This document shows positions 15,655 through 24,097 of a stretch of DNA of 64,000 nucleotides, piece by piece; within the stretch, counting starts at the first letter, position 1, and each line of letters begins with the position of its first letter. Source of the stretch: an uncultured Clostridia bacterium (GTDB lineage Bacteria; Bacillota; Clostridia; Lachnospirales; CAG-274); contig CAJTVH010000006.1 in NCBI GenBank assembly GCA_910579745.1, positions 13,662-77,661 on the forward strand, given 5' to 3'. The notes beneath the pieces were generated by a model. The model was given only the letters and a program-made list of their open reading frames with translations, was not told where the DNA came from and made no database searches. The position numbers and the translations under genes were made by a program.

Positions 15655-17871
15655 ATGAAAAAAAATATTTTATGTAAAAAAGGCGCCGCTTTGACATTGG
15701 CTTTAGTTATCGCTATGGGGGCAAGCTTTTCTGTTCTAGCAGGGGATGTCAGTGAGTATTCAGAAAATATTCGGATTGCTTCGGAAAGCGCGGCGGAGAA
15801 TGAAAAGGAGAAAAGTGATGAGGCGATAAATTCTAAGCTGTTTAATTTCACAAGTGAGAGAGAAGATGGCTTTGTGGGAGTATTTACAAATCAAAAAGGG
15901 GAAGCTCCCGTTTTTTCCGATGAAAAGGGTTATGGGTTTGTTTCGGAGACATGCGCCATGCCATCGAGAAAAGTTGACATTTCTGACATTTTCTCAAAAG
16001 ACGACGGTTTTTATATAAATGAGAAAGATGAAAGCCGTTTTGTCATGGTAAATGGCAAGGGTGAGGAAATTGAGCAAAGCAAATGTACGACCTATGATTT
16101 CGGCGGTATGGTTTTTCGAGTGGCTGTTCCGAGAGGCGCTTATAAAATTGAGGTTGAGACGACAGGGGGAGCGGATATAACGTCTATGTCCGTTTCAGGT
16201 ATGCAGACGACAAGAATAGAAACAAATAAATTTTGGGACGCGGCGAAGCTTGTTCCAGTTAAAAATGTGGCTGAATGGGACGGCAATGTGTGGTCATTTA
16301 ATTTTGTGACGGGTCTTCCGTTTATTGATATTGAGATTGAGCCGAAAGTGGCGAATAAGGATGTTGGGGTGAAATATATTAAAGTTACTCCCATTCCGGT
16401 TAAGGAAAAAGGCGATGAGAACACGACAGTTTTTACTCTCGGTGATTCCACGGTTAAGAGCTACATTTTTGAGGAAGCTCCTATGTGTGGATGGGGACAG
16501 GTTTTTGACAGATTATTTGATTTAGACAAGGTAAACGTGATAAATTACTCAATGGGCGGGCGCTCAATGAAAAGTATGTATCAAGAGGGACGATTTAACG
16601 ATATACTTCTTAATGGCAAAAAAGGCGACTATATACTTATTCAGTCAGGGCACAACGATGAGAGAAAGGGTACGGACCCAGGTACGGGAGACGGAGAGAA
16701 CGCTAGATTCGGCGGAGGTTCCACGGAGGAGATGTACAAAAAATATATAACGGATTATTATATACCAGCCGTAAAATCAAGAGGTATGGTACCGATTCTT
16801 GTTACTCCTATGACAAGAGCGGATGGGAAACCGTCTCCGAGTCACGTTTACAAAAATTCTTTCACTACGAGAAAATTCCCCGATGTTATGAGGGAAACCG
16901 CCAAGGAAATAGGAGTTACTCTTGTAGACCTTAACTCAAGAAGTGTAGACTATTTGAATGAAATCGGCATTTCTGGGGCGACGGCTATTGTTTTATCTCT
17001 TGAGGCGGGAGAAACGCCGGGAAAAACCAACAGCGGAAGCTACGCCAACGGAAATCCCAATCTTAAAGTAGACGGCACACATTTTAAAGAGGCTCTCGCC
17101 AAGCAATACGCCAGAATGATTGTCGAGGAGATTTATAAAGCGGGAGAAAACGGCGACGTGGACGCTAAGGTTTTTGCCGATGAATTTTTAAAAGCTGATG
17201 TTATAGACGCTATTAAGAATAATGACTGGAGCGTGGTTTATCCGGAAGTGTGTGACGATACGGTTTCAGGTATAGGCGCGTATTACAGAAATCAGATTGA
17301 GAAAATGGTTCAGCTTGGGGTTATGAGTAAAGATAAAAACGGAAAATTTAACCCTCTTGACGATATGTATGCTGAGGAATATATAAACGCTATATCAAAG
17401 CTTTGGAATATCGATGAAAAACAGATAAAGGGATATAAAAATATGCCCCTAACGAGAGAGGTTATGGCATCGGTTTTATATGACGCTTATAATCTTAAAT
17501 TTAAAGAAAAACCGGTTTATATGACTAATTATAACGGTACAGCGCTTTCGCCCGATGATCCTAATTATGATCCGAATCTTGTTGGGGAGGAAGCCCAGTA
17601 TTATCCTTTGGCGGGCTTTGGGACTCTTATAGATTCCGATAAAATTTCCCCGCGGTATGCCGAAAAGGTAAAAGAGGCGTATAATCTTGGTCTTATACGT
17701 TCAGAATGGGAGATTGAGAGGGGTACTATGAAAAACGGCGTTAAACTTTCCCCAAAACAGGTTGTCTCAAGAGCGAAAGCCGCCAAAAGCTTATATTTCG
17801 CGTGGGTGTTGTCTAAGCCTATATCGGATGAGACGGATTGGCTGTTAGATAAGGAAGAGATAGCGGAATAA
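15655..17871 (+). CDS. Secreted SGNH/GDSL esterase, rhamnogalacturonan acetylesterase-like, with SLH-like C-terminus
   Basis: A 738 aa exported enzyme. Signal peptide at residues 1-30 (cleavage near SVLAG). Residues about 50-250 form a beta-rich N-terminal domain. Residues about 260-500 are an SGNH hydrolase with all blocks: GDST (catalytic Ser), GGRSMKS, GHND and DGTHF (Asp/His). This arrangement is that of rhamnogalacturonan acetylesterases, which remove acetyl groups from pectin. The C-terminal 230 residues contain segments such as MVQLGVMSKDKNGKFNP that resemble S-layer homology repeats, suggesting cell-wall attachment. ACGGAGG precedes the ATG. No other glycan genes adjoin it. The catalytic family is secure; the substrate is inferred. 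Confidence 0.88.
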   Translation: MKKNILCKKGAALTLALVIAMGASFSVLAGDVSEYSENIRIASESAAENEKEKSDEAINSKLFNFTSEREDGFVGVFTNQKGEAPVFSDEKGYGFVSETCAMPSRKVDISDIFSKDDGFYINEKDESRFVMVNGKGEEIEQSKCTTYDFGGMVFRVAVPRGAYKIEVETTGGADITSMSVSGMQTTRIETNKFWDAAKLVPVKNVAEWDGNVWSFNFVTGLPFIDIEIEPKVANKDVGVKYIKVTPIPVKEKGDENTTVFTLGDSTVKSYIFEEAPMCGWGQVFDRLFDLDKVNVINYSMGGRSMKSMYQEGRFNDILLNGKKGDYILIQSGHNDERKGTDPGTGDGENARFGGGSTEEMYKKYITDYYIPAVKSRGMVPILVTPMTRADGKPSPSHVYKNSFTTRKFPDVMRETAKEIGVTLVDLNSRSVDYLNEIGISGATAIVLSLEAGETPGKTNSGSYANGNPNLKVDGTHFKEALAKQYARMIVEEIYKAGENGDVDAKVFADEFLKADVIDAIKNNDWSVVYPEVCDDTVSGIGAYYRNQIEKMVQLGVMSKDKNGKFNPLDDMYAEEYINAISKLWNIDEKQIKGYKNMPLTREVMASVLYDAYNLKFKEKPVYMTNYNGTALSPDDPNYDPNLVGEEAQYYPLAGFGTLIDSDKISPRYAEKVKEAYNLGLIRSEWEIERGTMKNGVKLSPKQVVSRAKAAKSLYFAWVLSKPISDETDWLLDKEEIAE

Positions 17872-17946
17872 GGCACACGGGATCTTACTTATTATAAGTT
17901 TGTAAGTTTTTGCAAGTATCTCGGTTTTTGGAAATATATAATTATA

Positions 17947-18019
17947 GCGAACCAATAAAAGAATGAGTAAGCAAACTTTAATAAACTTAATATAACAATG
18001 AGTTTTTTATTGGTTCGCG
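17947..18019. repeat. Family C repeat
   Basis: Ends GCGAACCAATAAAAGAATGA and TTTTTTATTGGTTCGC are inverted repeats, with a TTTAATAAACTTAAT interior. It lies 47 bases upstream of the dehydrogenase gene. Confidence 0.7.
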
Positions 18020-18065
18020 TTGAAAATTTTGTGAATTGCCATAATATATAAAAGGAGTTAAAAAA

Positions 18066-19295
18066 ATGGGAAAATTAAATATTGTCGGTCTGGGTTATAT
18101 AGGACTTCCCACAGGGCTTATGTTTGCCGCCAACGGGATTGAGGTTGTTGGAACCGACCTTAACAAGGAGCTTGTGAAAACGCTCCAGAACAAAAAGCTT
18201 ACTTTTGAGGAAAACGGACTTCAGGAGCTTTTTGAGAAAGCTCTTGATGAGGGAATTACTTTTTCAGACTCTCTTATAAAAACAGACAGATATATTATTA
18301 CCGTTCCTACGCCATATATCAAGGAGAATAAGAAAATCGAGGCTAAGTATGTTATCGCCGCTGTCTCTCAGGTTTTGGACGTTTGTGAGAGGGGAGCTAT
18401 CGTTGTTATTGAGTCAACAATATCTCCGGGAACTATTGACAAATTTGTAAGGCCTATTGTTGAGGAAAAGGGATTTATTATCGGAAAAGACATTCATCTG
18501 GCCCATGCTCCTGAAAGAATTATTCCGGGGAATATGGTCTTTGAGCTTAAAAACAATTCTCGCACTATTGGAGCTGATTCTCCGGAAATAGCAGAAAAAA
18601 TAAAGAGCTGGTATAAATCTTTCTGTGACGGGGATATTGTGACTACCAATATAAAAACGGCGGAAATGAGCAAGGTTGTCGAGAATACTTTTAGAGACAT
18701 TAACATAGCTTTCGCTAATGAGCTGGCTAAAATTTGTGACCGAGAGGGAATGAACGTATACGAGCTTATAAAAATAGCGAATAAACACCCGAGAGTTAAT
18801 ATTTTGCAACCGGGGCCCGGTGTGGGAGGACATTGCATTTCTGTTGACCCATGGTTTTTAGTCGGGGATTATCCTGATATTGTGGATATAATTCTCGCGG
18901 CGAGACACGTAAACGATGGTATGCCCGATTATGTTATTGGAAAAATGGGCAAAATTATGAGAGAAAACGGAATTGACGATTTAAGCGAGGTCGGTCTTTA
19001 TGGTCTGACTTATAAGGAAAATGTAGATGACCTAAGAGAGAGCCCGACTTTACAAATGCTTGAGAGATTTAAAAAATACTTTGTCAAAGGCGTGAACGTA
19101 TACGACCCGATGGTTAAGGAAAATAAGGTTTTGGGACAAACTCAGGATTTTGGCGAGTTTATTGAGAAATCAAAGCTTATTGTGGTGCTTGTGGGGCATC
19201 AGCATCTTAAAGATAATTTAGATATTTTAAAAAGTAAAATTGTCCTTGACACAAGGAACATTATTGAGACGGCGGGAAAACTTTATAAGCTATAA
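18066..19295 (+). CDS. wecC: UDP-N-acetyl-D-mannosamine dehydrogenase-like protein (WecC type)
   Basis: A 409 aa NAD-dependent nucleotide-sugar dehydrogenase. The N-terminal Rossmann motif GLGYIGLPTGLMFA starts at residue 8 and Asp follows strand 2 (VVGTDLN). The catalytic Cys is in PGPGVGGHCISVDPWFL near residue 259, and a C-terminal UDP-binding domain follows. The protein oxidises a UDP-sugar 6-hydroxyl to a carboxylate in two steps. The VGGHCISVDPW form fits UDP-ManNAc dehydrogenases better than UDP-glucose ones, but substrate cannot be fixed by sequence alone. No epimerase (wecB) or glycosyltransferase is adjacent, so it is isolated from a polysaccharide cluster here. AAAGGAG precedes the ATG. 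Confidence 0.88.
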   Translation: MGKLNIVGLGYIGLPTGLMFAANGIEVVGTDLNKELVKTLQNKKLTFEENGLQELFEKALDEGITFSDSLIKTDRYIITVPTPYIKENKKIEAKYVIAAVSQVLDVCERGAIVVIESTISPGTIDKFVRPIVEEKGFIIGKDIHLAHAPERIIPGNMVFELKNNSRTIGADSPEIAEKIKSWYKSFCDGDIVTTNIKTAEMSKVVENTFRDINIAFANELAKICDREGMNVYELIKIANKHPRVNILQPGPGVGGHCISVDPWFLVGDYPDIVDIILAARHVNDGMPDYVIGKMGKIMRENGIDDLSEVGLYGLTYKENVDDLRESPTLQMLERFKKYFVKGVNVYDPMVKENKVLGQTQDFGEFIEKSKLIVVLVGHQHLKDNLDILKSKIVLDTRNIIETAGKLYKL

Positions 19296-19410
19296 TTTAA
19301 ACTTTATATAAGTTTTCTTAAAAAACGTTTTTTAGAGTATGTCTGAAAACTAAAATATGTGATTATAAAAATGATATTAGGGTTTTGGTTAAATATAAGA
19401 GGTAAAGAGA

Positions 19411-19845
19411 ATGAAATCCATTTGTGGAATTAATTGTACGAAATGTGAGTTAAGTGATACATGCGATGGGTGTTCGGAAACAAATGGTCAACCTTTTGGG
19501 GCGGAATGTATAGTGGCTTTAAACTGTCGAAAGGGAGAGACTGCACTACGTGAATTGAAAGAAAAGCTGATCGATGAGTTTAATGAGCTTAGTATTAAAG
19601 ATATGGATAGGGTGACAGACCTTAACGCTCTTAAAGGCTCTTTTATTAACATTGAATACGTTTTGCCAACCGGACAGGCTGTAAAGTTTTGGGATGACAA
19701 CAAAATTTATTTGGGAAATCAGCTTCATAAAAAAGACAGCGAAAGACACTATGGAATTGTCGCTGACGAAAAATACCTCATGGTATCCGAATACAGCGAG
19801 TATGGTTTTAACGCTGAAATTGTAGTGTTTAAGCGTTGGAATTAA
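19411..19845 (+). CDS. DUF3795-type cysteine-rich protein
   Basis: A 144 aa protein. The N-terminus CGINCTKCELSDTCDGCSE followed by C in ECIV and NCRKG forms a cysteine cluster typical of DUF3795 proteins, likely a metal or Fe-S site. The C-terminal half (about residues 60-144) is a compact domain ending FNAEIVVFKRWN. Function is unknown. AAGAGG precedes the ATG. It stands between repeat elements with no clear operon partner. Confidence 0.7.
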   Translation: MKSICGINCTKCELSDTCDGCSETNGQPFGAECIVALNCRKGETALRELKEKLIDEFNELSIKDMDRVTDLNALKGSFINIEYVLPTGQAVKFWDDNKIYLGNQLHKKDSERHYGIVADEKYLMVSEYSEYGFNAEIVVFKRWN

Positions 19846-19905
19846 ACACGGTTTCAAATTTGTTATTTATGGATTATCTTAAAACTAAAATCTTTAAAAA
19901 ATCAT

Positions 19906-19988
19906 AAGACCTGTTTGATAACATAAGTAATGACGCTTGATAAAAGATTTTTAAAGCGACTTTAAATAGAGGTTATCGAACAGGTCTA
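19906..19988. repeat. Family F repeat, copy 1
   Basis: AGACCTGTTTGATAAC faces GTTATCGAACAGGTCT, and AAATCTTT lies beside AAAGATTTTT. Related ends occur at 47615-47767 and 48533-48698. It could also act as a terminator (TATAAAAAA follows). Confidence 0.65.
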
Positions 19989-20089
19989 TAAAAAAGTAAA
20001 ACAAACTTTATATGTGGTTATTATAAAAAGTTTTTAGACAAGGCTGTGGAATATTTTTTTGAAAATAAGGATTTGTTTGGAGGTGTTTT

Positions 20090-21031
20090 ATGAGATATTT
20101 AGAGGATTTAAGGGAGGGAGACGCTCTTGTCGGGCATTATTTATGCAAGCAGAAACAAACTCTTAAATCAAGAGCGGGGAAGAATTATTTATCTTTAAAG
20201 TTACAGGACAAAACGGGGACTATTGACGGAAAGGTATGGGAACTTAATCACCAAATACAAAATTTTGAGGAGGGTGATTTTATTAAAATAGATTCCCTTG
20301 TGCTGACATATCAAAACGAGCTGCAGCTTAACATAAAAAAAATAAGAAGAAGCCAGGAGGGGGAATATAATCCCGCGGATTATATTCCGTGTACAGAAAA
20401 AGATATTTCCCTTTTGTATAATCAATTTACGGATTACATAAAAACAATTTCAAATGTACATATAAGGGATTTACTTGAGAATATCTTTGTTAAAAACAGC
20501 GATATCGCGGAGAAGTTTAAGCAACATTCCGCCGCGAGGGCTATGCACCATAATTATATGGGCGGACTTTTAGAACATTCTCTTTCTGTTGTTCAAATAT
20601 GTGATTTTATGGCACCCAGATGTAAATATATAAACAGGGATATTTTAATCGCTTCCGCTATGCTTCATGATATAGGAAAATTATGGGAGTTGTCGTCATT
20701 TCCAGAAAACGATTATACTGACGAGGGGCAACTTATTGGGCATATTGTTATTGGAACAGAGTTTATATCATCAGAAATGGCGAAAATTACTGATTTTCCC
20801 GAAACTCTTAAAATACTTTTGAAGCATTGTATTATTGGTCATCACGGAGAATATGAATTTGGTTCGCCTCAGCTTCCCAAGACTATCGAGGCTTTTATTC
20901 TTCATTGCGCTGATAACACAGACGCTAAAATTAAAATGTTTGAGGACGCTTTACAAAAAAATAATACTCAGGGACACTGGGCTGGGTATCAGAAACCGCT
21001 TTTACGAAATGTCAGGGACTCGGAGTTTTAA
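20090..21031 (+). CDS. yhaM: 3'-5' exoribonuclease YhaM family protein
   Basis: A 313 aa protein. Residues 1-90 are an OB-fold nucleic-acid-binding domain (KTGTIDGKVWELNHQI). Residues about 150-300 form an HD domain with LLEHSLSV, SAMLHDIGKLWELS and a downstream CIIGHHGEYEFGSPQLP. This is the YhaM/CBF1 arrangement: a metal-dependent 3'-5' exonuclease acting on RNA and single-stranded DNA. Length is near the 314 aa of the B. subtilis protein. GGAGGTG precedes the ATG. The nuclease pair at 21070-21941 follows closely, so the genes are probably cotranscribed. Confidence 0.93.
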   Translation: MRYLEDLREGDALVGHYLCKQKQTLKSRAGKNYLSLKLQDKTGTIDGKVWELNHQIQNFEEGDFIKIDSLVLTYQNELQLNIKKIRRSQEGEYNPADYIPCTEKDISLLYNQFTDYIKTISNVHIRDLLENIFVKNSDIAEKFKQHSAARAMHHNYMGGLLEHSLSVVQICDFMAPRCKYINRDILIASAMLHDIGKLWELSSFPENDYTDEGQLIGHIVIGTEFISSEMAKITDFPETLKILLKHCIIGHHGEYEFGSPQLPKTIEAFILHCADNTDAKIKMFEDALQKNNTQGHWAGYQKPLLRNVRDSEF

Positions 21032-21069
21032 ATGATTAGCGATTGTTTGAGGAAAGAAGACTGATAGTT

Positions 21070-21390
21070 TTGGCAAATGTGAAAAAGAAAATATCGGCGA
21101 GTGAAATTAATAAATTTTGTTACTGTAACTATCAGTGGTATTATGAAAAAATTTACGGCTCCGCCGAGATAAGGCGATTAAACTATGAATATTGTGAAAA
21201 AAACGGATTTAAAGGCGGCACGAACAAAAATTTTAAAAAAGGGACGAAGTTCCATAACAGCTATGTTTTTAAGTATAAAGTAAAGCGTTTTTTTAAGTTT
21301 ATTTTATTTTTATTTATTTTTGTTTTACTTGCCGCCGCGGTTTATTTTATAAATTATTATAAAATTTTTGATTTGGATGGTTTTTTATGA
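21070..21390 (+). CDS. N-terminal half of a membrane-linked Cas4/RecB-like nuclease
   Basis: A 106 aa protein read from a TTG at 21070, which follows GAGGAAAGAAGA; a TTG at 21043 would add 9 residues. The segment ASEINKFCYCNYQWYYEKIYG matches the N-terminal Cys/aromatic motif of Cas4/Dna2-type PD-(D/E)XK nucleases, and GTKFHNSYV resembles their motif I histidine. The last 35 residues contain a membrane segment. The stop overlaps the next start as ATGA, and the next protein carries the remaining nuclease motifs, so the two chains appear to be one enzyme in two parts. No CRISPR array or other cas gene is present. Confidence 0.6.
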   Translation: MANVKKKISASEINKFCYCNYQWYYEKIYGSAEIRRLNYEYCEKNGFKGGTNKNFKKGTKFHNSYVFKYKVKRFFKFILFLFIFVLLAAAVYFINYYKIFDLDGFL

Positions 21391-21941
21391 TTTTTTACTT
21401 TATCGGCGGTTTTACGTTTTTAGTTTTATTTTTTGGAGTTAAAAATTTTTTTAGTGTGGATATAAAAAAAACAAAGCCAATTTTACATCCTTTTGGATAT
21501 AAAATTATTTATACTGATCAAAAAATCAGACGGGAAAACAACGTTGTTAAATCAAGGCTTTTAAAATCCGAGAAATTCGGATTACAGGGAAAGCCTGATT
21601 TTATATATAAAAATATTTTTGGAAAGATTATTCCTGTTGAGCTTAAAAGCGGTAAAATAAAAGACGGTAATTTACCTCATATCGGAGATATGATGCAGCT
21701 TGCCACTTATTTTATAATTATTGAGGAAGTTTATGGGAAAAAACCAAGGTTTGGAAATTTAATTTATAAAGATTATATGTTTAAAATTAAAAACACAAAA
21801 GGTATTAGAAAAGAAGTTATTAAAACTGTCGATAGAATGAATGATATGCTTAACTCGGGAAAAGGAGAGGCAAGCTGTGAATTTGTTAAATGCAGGTATT
21901 GCCTTTGCAAAGGAGTATGTGAGTTTTACATAAAGGAGTGA
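21387..21941 (+). CDS. C-terminal half of Cas4/RecB-like PD-(D/E)XK nuclease
   Basis: A 184 aa protein beginning with a membrane segment (MIFYFIGGFTFLVLFFGV), then the nuclease core: GKPDFIY (motif II Asp), PVELKSGK (motif III Glu-x-Lys) and QLATYF. It ends with CEFVKCRYCLCKGVCEF, a cysteine cluster like the Fe-S site of Cas4 and AddB. Together with the preceding chain it has every expected motif, but with a two-helix hairpin inserted after the motif I histidine. The ATGA overlap predicts coupled translation. A T6 tract at the junction also leaves room for a frameshift or error that split one gene. Confidence 0.7.
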   Translation: MIFYFIGGFTFLVLFFGVKNFFSVDIKKTKPILHPFGYKIIYTDQKIRRENNVVKSRLLKSEKFGLQGKPDFIYKNIFGKIIPVELKSGKIKDGNLPHIGDMMQLATYFIIIEEVYGKKPRFGNLIYKDYMFKIKNTKGIRKEVIKTVDRMNDMLNSGKGEASCEFVKCRYCLCKGVCEFYIKE

Positions 21942-21946
21942 CATTT

Positions 21947-22105
21947 ATGCCGAATGAGAAAAAACAAAAAGGTGAAAAAAATGTTAAACCTATTGAGTAT
22001 AATGTCTCAAAACTTGAAAAAGTGTTAAAAATGAGTGATGAGGAAACTATAGCTAAGGCTATCAGAGATTTATTATTAAGGGACAAGGAAAATGGAGATT
22101 ATTAA
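21947..22105 (+). CDS. Small acidic/basic hypothetical protein
   Basis: A 52 aa protein starting MPNEKKQKGEKNVKPIEYNV and ending KAIRDLLLRDKENGDY. It is preceded by AAGGAGTG at good spacing, lies 5 bases after the nuclease gene, and overlaps the start of rlmD by 14 bases. All this supports real, coupled translation. It has no membrane segment or cysteine and is unrecognised. Confidence 0.6.
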   Translation: MPNEKKQKGEKNVKPIEYNVSKLEKVLKMSDEETIAKAIRDLLLRDKENGDY

Positions 22106-23453
22106 AAATAAAGAGTATGTTATTGAAATTTATGATATTGGCGAAGACGGGGAGGGAATAGGGAGAATAGAGGATTTTGTTGTTTTTGTTGACAAAGCTT
22201 TGCCGGGGGAAAAGGTTTTGATAAAACTTATCAAGGTTAAAAAATCTTATGGATACGGAAAACTTTTGAGTGTTTTAGATAAGTCACCGTTTCGTACCAA
22301 GCCTGTCTGCGAGGTTTTTAAAAGATGCGGCGGCTGTTCTTTACAGCATCTTGAATATTCTGAGCAACTTAAATTTAAAACGAAAAAAGTTAAAGACAGT
22401 CTTGAGAGAATAGGCGGATTTTCAGGTATTGAGGTTTTGGATACTATAGGAATGGAAAAACCCTATAACTATAGAAATAAAGCGCAGTTTCCCGTCGGAA
22501 TCTCTAAAGACGGGTTATCTTTTGGGTTTTACGCTCCAAGAAGCCATAATATTATTAATATCTCAAAATGTTTTATTCAGAATGAGATTAATGAGAAAAT
22601 TATTTCCGCTGTTAAAGGATTTATGCTTAAATACAATATACCGCCATATGATGAACAGCTTCACGAGGGAGTTATACGTCACATTGTGACAAGGACGGCT
22701 GTTTTTACAAAAGAAATTATGGTATGTATAGTTATAAAAGGAAAAACGCTTCCTAAATCAGATTTTCTTGTTGAGGAACTTTTAAAAATAAAGGGCGTTA
22801 CCTCTATCCTTTTAAATTATAACAACGCTAAAACCAATGTTATTATGGGAAACAAAATTGATACGCTTTATGGGAAAGCTTTTATTGAGGATTATATAGG
22901 AGAGTTTAAGTTTGAGATTTCTCCCTTTTCGTTTTTTCAGGTTAATCCTGTACAGACTCAAATACTTTATCGTACCGCTTTTGATTTTGCCGGACTTACG
23001 GGAACGGAAACAGTTATTGACGCTTACTGCGGTATTGGCACGATTTCCCTTTTTGTGTCGAGGAAAGCAAAAAAAGTTATTGGTGTTGAGGTTGTTTCAG
23101 AGGCGGTCTCAGACGCTAGACGCAACGCTTTGATTAACGGGGTTTCTAATGTTGAATTTATTATCGGAAAAGCGGAAGAGGTTATTCCCGATTTATGGGA
23201 GAGTCATGGTGTTAAGCCAGATGTTATCTTTCTTGACCCGCCGAGAAAAGGCTGTGACGCGCGACTTATTGATACGCTTTTGAGGTCTTCTACATCTAAA
23301 ATTGTTTATGTGTCTTGTAATCCCTCAACATTGGCGAGGGACTTGAGACTGCTTTCGGACAAATACTCGGTGGTTAGGGTTCAGCCTGTCGATATGTTTT
23401 GTATGACGGCGCACGTGGAGACAATATGTTTACTTAGCCGAAAAGGAATGTAA
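22092..23453 (+). CDS. rlmD: 23S rRNA (uracil-C5)-methyltransferase, RlmD/RumA (TrmA) family
   Basis: A 453 aa class I SAM-dependent methyltransferase. The N-terminal TRAM domain (residues 1-60) is followed by an Fe-S cysteine set (CEVFKRCGGCSLQHLEY plus a later FIQ-adjacent Cys), the SAM-binding VIDAYCGIGTISLF and DPPRKGCD, and the catalytic SCNPSTLARDL. Members methylate U747 or U1939 of 23S rRNA; Firmicute genomes often have paralogues, so the exact target is not certain. The start at 22092 overlaps the small gene upstream. Confidence 0.93.
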   Translation: MEIIKNKEYVIEIYDIGEDGEGIGRIEDFVVFVDKALPGEKVLIKLIKVKKSYGYGKLLSVLDKSPFRTKPVCEVFKRCGGCSLQHLEYSEQLKFKTKKVKDSLERIGGFSGIEVLDTIGMEKPYNYRNKAQFPVGISKDGLSFGFYAPRSHNIINISKCFIQNEINEKIISAVKGFMLKYNIPPYDEQLHEGVIRHIVTRTAVFTKEIMVCIVIKGKTLPKSDFLVEELLKIKGVTSILLNYNNAKTNVIMGNKIDTLYGKAFIEDYIGEFKFEISPFSFFQVNPVQTQILYRTAFDFAGLTGTETVIDAYCGIGTISLFVSRKAKKVIGVEVVSEAVSDARRNALINGVSNVEFIIGKAEEVIPDLWESHGVKPDVIFLDPPRKGCDARLIDTLLRSSTSKIVYVSCNPSTLARDLRLLSDKYSVVRVQPVDMFCMTAHVETICLLSRKGM

Positions 23454-23523
23454 ATAATAACTATTTTTTAAGAGAGGAAAAAATTGCTTTTCTTTTTAAG
23501 AGATGATAAAATAAAAAAAGGTA

Positions 23524-23552
23524 TTGACTTTTTTTGTTTTGTGTGATAATAT
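23524..23552 (+). promoter_or_regulatory. Promoter of the leuA leader
   Basis: TTGACT (23524-23529), 17-base spacer, TAATAT (23547-23552). Confidence 0.55.
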
Positions 23553-23574
23553 AAATTATATTTATTTTAAACAC

Positions 23575-23840
23575 AGTGATGAGGAATAGTAAGTTTTTGA
23601 TGATTTTAAGAGAACCGCTGGGTGGTGTGAAGCGGTAATCGTAGAAAACTGAACTCGCCTTTGAGTGGCGCGCTGAAACTTTTTAGTAGGCGGCGACGGA
23701 AGTCTACCGTTATTTTGACAGGGCATCGGATTTTTACCTGTGCTTTATGAGGGCATTCATTTTATGAGTGAAGTAGAGTGGTACCGCGTGAGGATTATAC
23801 CTTTCGTCTCTTGTTTTGAGATGAAAGGTTTTTTTATATG
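23575..23840 (+). promoter_or_regulatory. T-box riboswitch, leucine specific (leuA)
   Basis: Stem I begins GATGAGGAATAGTA, continues through AGAGAACCGCTGG and reaches the specifier loop GAA-CTC-GCCTTTGAG. The triplet CTC at 23654-23656 pairs with a leucine tRNA anticodon. The T-box sequence AGAGTGGTACCGCG is at 23775-23788. The competing terminator ACCTTTCGTCTC/GAGATGAAAGGT with a T7 run lies at 23799-23836. Uncharged tRNA-Leu should stabilise the antiterminator and switch on leuA. Short open frames inside are not genes. Confidence 0.92.
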
Positions 23841-24097
23841 CGCAGGGTTCCAGCTAAAGATTATATATTGGACGAATTTCAATTGTCTGATATATATAGT
23901 TGGTAAACTTAGAAACAGATAAGTTTGGCTGATTAAAATTATTTTCGACGTTTTATTGTTGTTTGGCATAGGCTATAGACTATGCCTTCGGCGGTAGGTG
24001 AAAATATTTTTATTTTTGTCTCTTTTTGATTTTTTCAAGTTTATTGATTCTAAAAACGAAATTAATTTTTTATTATAAATATAGGAGGATTGTTTAT

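Noticed and set aside
21070-21941. CRISPR-Cas locus suggested by Cas4-like motifs
   Set aside because: No direct-repeat/spacer array and no other cas gene occur anywhere in the window; the protein also carries membrane segments.
23740-23969. Small open frames between rlmD and leuA
   Set aside because: They fall inside the leucine T-box leader and its flanks, so are not genes.
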